DNA of 64,000 nt from Medicago truncatula (taxonomy: Eukaryota; Streptophyta; Magnoliopsida; Fabales; Fabaceae). This document shows positions 59,831 through 64,000 of this stretch, piece by piece (position 1 is the first letter of the stretch; each line of letters opens with the position of its first letter). The stretch is from assembly GCF_003473485.1 (NCBI RefSeq), contig NC_053046.1, forward strand, positions 42,121,832 to 42,185,831, given 5' to 3'. The notes beneath the pieces were generated by a model. It saw only the letters and a program-made list of their open reading frames with translations, made no database searches and had not been told where the DNA came from. Made by a program: the position numbers and the translations under genes.

Positions 59831-61206
59831 TTATAAATAATGTTCTTCATTTGTTGGAGTTAGCTTCTGCATTTTAACTTTTTCATAAATTATTTTATTA
59901 TCTCTAACAGAAAGAAAAAAAAAAAATCTCTAACTGAACCATGAACACTTGTACATTTATAACAACCTATTATTAGAGAACCGTAGTCACCTATTTTGAT
60001 TTTCATGATGTGTAAAACGTAGTAATTACCTTGCTTTAGGATCTTTTATGGAATTAAATAAATGCTTGCTTTTAAACAACTTCAACCAGGCAAATGACTA
60101 GATTATAGATTGTTAAACAACTTCATAATGGAAGTGATTAATGTTTGCACTATTTTGAGACAGCTTCCGCTCTAGGTGCGAGAAGATAACATATTTGATT
60201 TTTAATGCATTCGGATGGCTACGGGACCATTATTGAATTCAGCATTTTCAGTTTAACATTTTCGCTCCTTGAAATGGTTACAAACTGCTCTCCTTGGAAA
60301 GAAGGGGAAATGACTACAAGCTTTCCATCAGACTGAAAATCCATATAGGTTGGTGGGTTGATTCACAAACACCAAAATATAAAGAAAAATATGTCCATGG
60401 TTAGGTAATTTGGGCATGAAACAACTTTGAATTCTCAAAGAGTTTGCCACTCATTTTGAATTTTCAAAGAGAGTTTGCTACTCATTTCAGTTCCACAAAA
60501 TTTGAATGATTGGCATCTACAGTTGTATTTATAAGATATCCAATTTATGTCAATAAATTGATAGATAAATCCGCATAATTGGTCTATAAATATTTTAAAA
60601 AAACATTGAAGTCCATTCTATAGTTTAGATTCTTTTTTTTTTCTTTTATATTCTCAGAAAAATCCAAAAAATTTTGCAGTAATTTTATTTGATTTATAGA
60701 ATTTTTTTTTTGTGGTATTTTTATATTTTTATTTGACAAGTTTTTATCGTTTTTTACTTTGTTTTTTGGTTATTTTTAAAAGCAAAATTCAAAACCGCTG
60801 AAATGGGAGAAATAATGATTACTGATTATATATAAACCTATTTTGGATTATAAAATCCAAACACACTTCGCATGTTTTTGGATTTTATAAACCGAATTCC
60901 CATGAACATTTTTGTAAAAATTATAGGACGCATAAAAAGTAGATAGGGTGGTAAAAGTAATTTTTATCTGTCCATCCAGCCCAGCCCATCAGACACACTT
61001 TCTTTCCAAAACTCATCATCGCGTTTTCTTCTTCTTTCCCAACACGCACGCGCAGCACACAACCTTTCCACCACCGTCACCCACCGTCGTCTCTCCTCTC
61101 AGCCCGTAGCCACCTCTATTCCTCCCTTATCCCTTCCCACCCTAACTAACCTACGCTTTCTCTCTTTTCATATACTTGTTCCATTCCACCACTCTTTAGC
61201 AAAGCA
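59831..61206. other. Spacer upstream of the PUR5-like gene
   Basis: AT-rich without gene to about 60950. 61010-61206 is CT-rich and less AT-rich, a likely 5' UTR. Confidence 0.4.
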
Positions 61207-63654
61207 ATGGAGTTTCGGAACTTGCACAGAGCTATCACATTTTCTTGCAGTTGCATCAGTTAAACTTAAATGCACTGCCACAATCACCCACAGTTTGCGC
61301 ATTGCAATCGGCCGTAACAACAGAGCACTATCAATGTCGAGCTCGAATAGCAGAGTTGTTGCTGTTAGAGATGAAGGTCAAGGTCTTACTTACAAGGACT
61401 CTGGAGTTGACATTGACGCTGATTCTCAGCTTGTTCGAAGAATTGCCAAGATGGCTCCCGGGATTGGTGGCTTCGGTGGTTTATTCCCCCCTTGTAACTC
61501 ATTTTTCTTTTGAACTTGTTTCTAACGTAAGGGTATGTTTGAATCGGCTTATTTCAGTTTATCTATTCAGCTTATGATTTTGTCACGAGTTGACTAAGAT
61601 AGCTTATAAAAACAGCTTATAGGTTGTATGAGACAAACTTGACTCTTTATATCTTGTATTATAGAAATAGCTTATCTATAAGCGCTTAATTAAGCTATTT
61701 GGATTATCAAGACCTCAAGCTGAGATTCATAGCTTTTGACTCTAGAATTGAATTTTAGTAAATTGAAGTCATTTTTTTTAGAATACTATTCCAACATACC
61801 CGAGTGGCCCACTGTAGAAATGTTTTATGCAATTCCAACCATGAAATTTAAAGATTCTTTTCTTTTAGACTTTCCTGACATTAAATTTCGGGATTAAAGG
61901 TACTTTTGGTCCCTAACATTTGGGCAAATCACCTCCCTGCCACATCATTTATTTTGTACAGTTAAATAACACGAAAGTCTAAAAGCAAAGAATCTTTAAA
62001 TTAAAAGGTTGGAATCTCAAAAAAGAAAATTACAGAGGGGTAAACTGGATTTCGATCAAATGTCGGGGGGCAAAAATGTATTTAACCCTTGTTTGTTTAG
62101 TTCCTTTTAATTGGATATTAATTTGACTTGTTTTGCGCAGGTGATTCATATCTCGTTGCTGGTGCTGATGGTGTTGGGACGAAGGCGATGCTTGCTTTTG
62201 AAACTGGCATTCATGACACTATTGGGATTGATCTGGTAAACATTTTGGATATCTGATTTTTTATTTTTGAAGTGTTTCGGTTTTCTTAGGGTTTGAGTTT
62301 TGATTGTTTTTCTCTCTAGGTTGCGATGAGCGTCAATGACATTGTTACTTCAGGGGCAAAGCCTTTGTTTTTCCTAGATTACTTTGCTACTGACATTTTC
62401 TGTTGTTCAGGTTATAAAAGGAATTGTTGATGGTTGTAAGCAATCTGATTGTGCTCTTCTCGGAGGAGAGGTATTGAAATATTTTGTGGTTTATTCTTGC
62501 CAATTGGATTTGCTGTCATGTATTCTTGCCAATTCATAATATGATCAATTTAGGGTAGACAAAATGAAGTAACTAGAGCATTCATTCTTAAAATATCTCT
62601 ATTTTTGAAAGAACTTATTGCTAGTATCTGATATTGAGGGGGCTTAGCATGAAGTATACGCAGGAAAGGTTGGAGGTATACTTATTGAGGTGTGATTTAG
62701 CTATTTGAGAAAACCACAGTAGAACAAAGGCTGCATTTGGATAAGCTCGAACCGGGTAGGGAAGAATTAAGAAATTTATTCAGTAAAAAAAAATTAACTA
62801 TTATAGAAGACCTCAATCTAAATGGTTTTATTGGAATTTGGTTTGTCCATGCAATTATTCATTCAAGTCGTATTCCTACTTATTAGGATAAGACATGTTC
62901 AATTCCTTTTTTGGATAGGACATGTTCAAACCCCATTAGGTTATTGAAATCTTATATTGTTGTCAAATAAATTAAGCACATGTCTCTATTTAAATACATA
63001 ACTTCATTTCTCACACGCGCGCAACTGCATGTTATTATAAATGTCGATGAAGATAGTGATTATTTATATTTCTCCTCTAATTAATTTTATACACCTTTCA
63101 GACTGCAGAGATGCCTGGTCTATACAAAGAAGGTGACATTCTTCATTATTTTATTTTTTAAACTCACTCCCATTTTGATCTTGAAGTCGTCTCTTGTCTT
63201 TTTGAAATAGGTGCCTGACATAGTCAGCAAAGGAGGGGAAAAGGGAATTGCCCATATAACTGGTGGCGGTTTCACAGACAATATTCCTCGAGTTTTTCCA
63301 GAAGGTTTTGGTGCTTCTATATGCAAAGACTCGTGGGAAATGCCTGCAGTTTTCAAATGGCTTCAGGAGGTAAATTCTTAAAATTTTGTTTTAAATTATT
63401 TATATCAATAATAATATACTTAAATTTGATCTTCAAATCTTTTGGAAACAAAAGTGCACAGTACTAATTACCTCTCACATTAGGCTGGGAAGATTGAAGA
63501 TTCTGAGATGATGCGCACTTTTAATATGGGCATTGGGATAGTCCTTGTAGTTACTCCAGAGGCAGCTAATAGAATACTTGAAAACGGAAGTGATACAGAT
63601 AAAGCCTACCGCATAGGTGAAGTTATTAGCGGAAAGGGTGTGACTTACTGTTAG
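61207..63654 (+). pseudogene. PUR5: Degenerate AIR synthetase (PUR5/PurM)
   Basis: Phosphoribosylformylglycinamidine cyclo-ligase makes AIR in plastid purine synthesis. Matching exons: to 61493 (YKDSGVDIDADSQLVRRIAK, GGFGGLFP), 62141-62235 ([18 protein letters not shown]), from 62320 ([20 protein letters not shown]), 62411-62470 ([20 protein letters not shown]), from 63102 (TAEMPGLYKEG), 63211-63369 ([20 protein letters not shown]) and 63484-63654. Damage: the transit-peptide frame starts one base off the ATG at 61207. The end of the third exon is fused straight to its intron tail, losing about ten codons and shifting frame. About 75 codons of the enzyme core, between EMPGLYKEG and the KGG before IAHITGGG, are absent. 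An ATG at 61334 could start a leaderless product but does not cure the core loss. Confidence 0.85.
61830..62095. mobile_element. MITE-like inverted repeats in PUR5 intron 1
   Basis: CCAACCATGAAATTTAAAGA and TTCTTTTAGACTTTC near 61837 have inverse partners near 61975-62015 (GAAAGTCTAAAAGC, AAATTAAAAGGTTGG). TACTTTTGGTCCCTAACATT and GGGGGGCAAAAATGTA at the outer right form a second nested pair. Borders uncertain. Confidence 0.5.
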
Positions 63655-64000
63655 TTTAGTTTGAGTGTAAGAGGTAGCTACTAGCTTGATACCTTTGGTG
63701 GGCATATGAACTTTCAAGTATTACTGTCATGTTCACTACCTATATATATTGCTAGGAATAGTACTTGCATTGCCTTCTAGAGTTCTAATTTATGAGAAAT
63801 GAGTTTTAAATGATGGTGCATACTTTTTACCCTCAATATTAATACATTATATTCATATCTTTGGCATAAATGCATGTATAGAAAGATCCAACTGAAGGCA
63901 TTCCATCAGATGTAGCAGACCTTCCCTCCTTAACTGAAGGAATTTTAGTACAATTTTTCCAGCACTGCTTAATGCAATTTGTGTTTTTTTCTTTATGTTT
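63655..64000. other. PUR5 3' flank to window end
   Basis: After CATGTATAG, a short open stretch at 63883-63960 (KDPTEGIPSDVADLPSLTEG) could be an exon of another gene continuing past the window. I do not recognise it. Confidence 0.3.

Overview
The window is plant nuclear DNA, most likely from a papilionoid legume of the Medicago/Trifolium/pea group. The reasons are GT-AG introns in every gene, AT-rich spacers, plastid and mitochondrial targeting leaders, and a dense load of legume-style MITEs, SINEs, LINEs and LTR remnants. Intact genes occupy under half of the sequence.

Layout. 1-3430: a non-autonomous LTR retrotransposon cut by the window edge. 4275-9495: mitochondrial GrpE (Mge1-like) with LINE debris in intron 1 and a hAT-type MITE in intron 4. 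11828-26974: three DIR1-like lipid-transfer protein genes (11.8, 20.0 and 26.4 kb) plus an orphan second exon. Between the first and second LTP genes lies a mosaic of gene fragments (13.8-17 kb): an unrecognised piece, an EGY3 exon whose end is inverted, and an RPA70-like C-terminus, followed by a Helitron 3' end at 18.16 kb. A solo LTR (24200-25550) precedes the third LTP gene. 28841-33679: plastid trigger factor. 34211-36813 (minus strand): CDP-diacylglycerol synthase, convergent with trigger factor. 37.5-47.7 kb: a gene-poor MITE/LINE nest. 49162-52078: MAP65-1-like microtubule bundler. 53.5-55.8 kb: a second copy of the LIP5 downstream flank, split by two MITEs. 56180-59211: LIP5/Vta1. 61207-63654: a degenerate PUR5 (AIR synthetase) gene.

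GrpE, trigger factor, CDP-DAG synthase, MAP65 and LIP5 together match, from memory, two duplicated Arabidopsis segments (AT4G26750-AT4G26780 and AT5G55200-AT5G55230). The window therefore looks like a conserved ancestral block in which each Arabidopsis copy kept a subset. The LTP cluster and most repeats are additions between the anchors. The genes are not a pathway: they cover mitochondrial Hsp70 nucleotide exchange, plastid protein folding, phospholipid precursor synthesis, microtubule bundling and ESCRT/SKD1 trafficking.

I found no obviously new molecular system. The most unusual items are the mosaic with a micro-inverted EGY3 exon, the LTP cluster with a tandemly multiplied promoter module and a nine-cysteine member, the flank repeats around LIP5 that preserve empty sites for two MITEs, and several nested insertions with readable target-site duplications.
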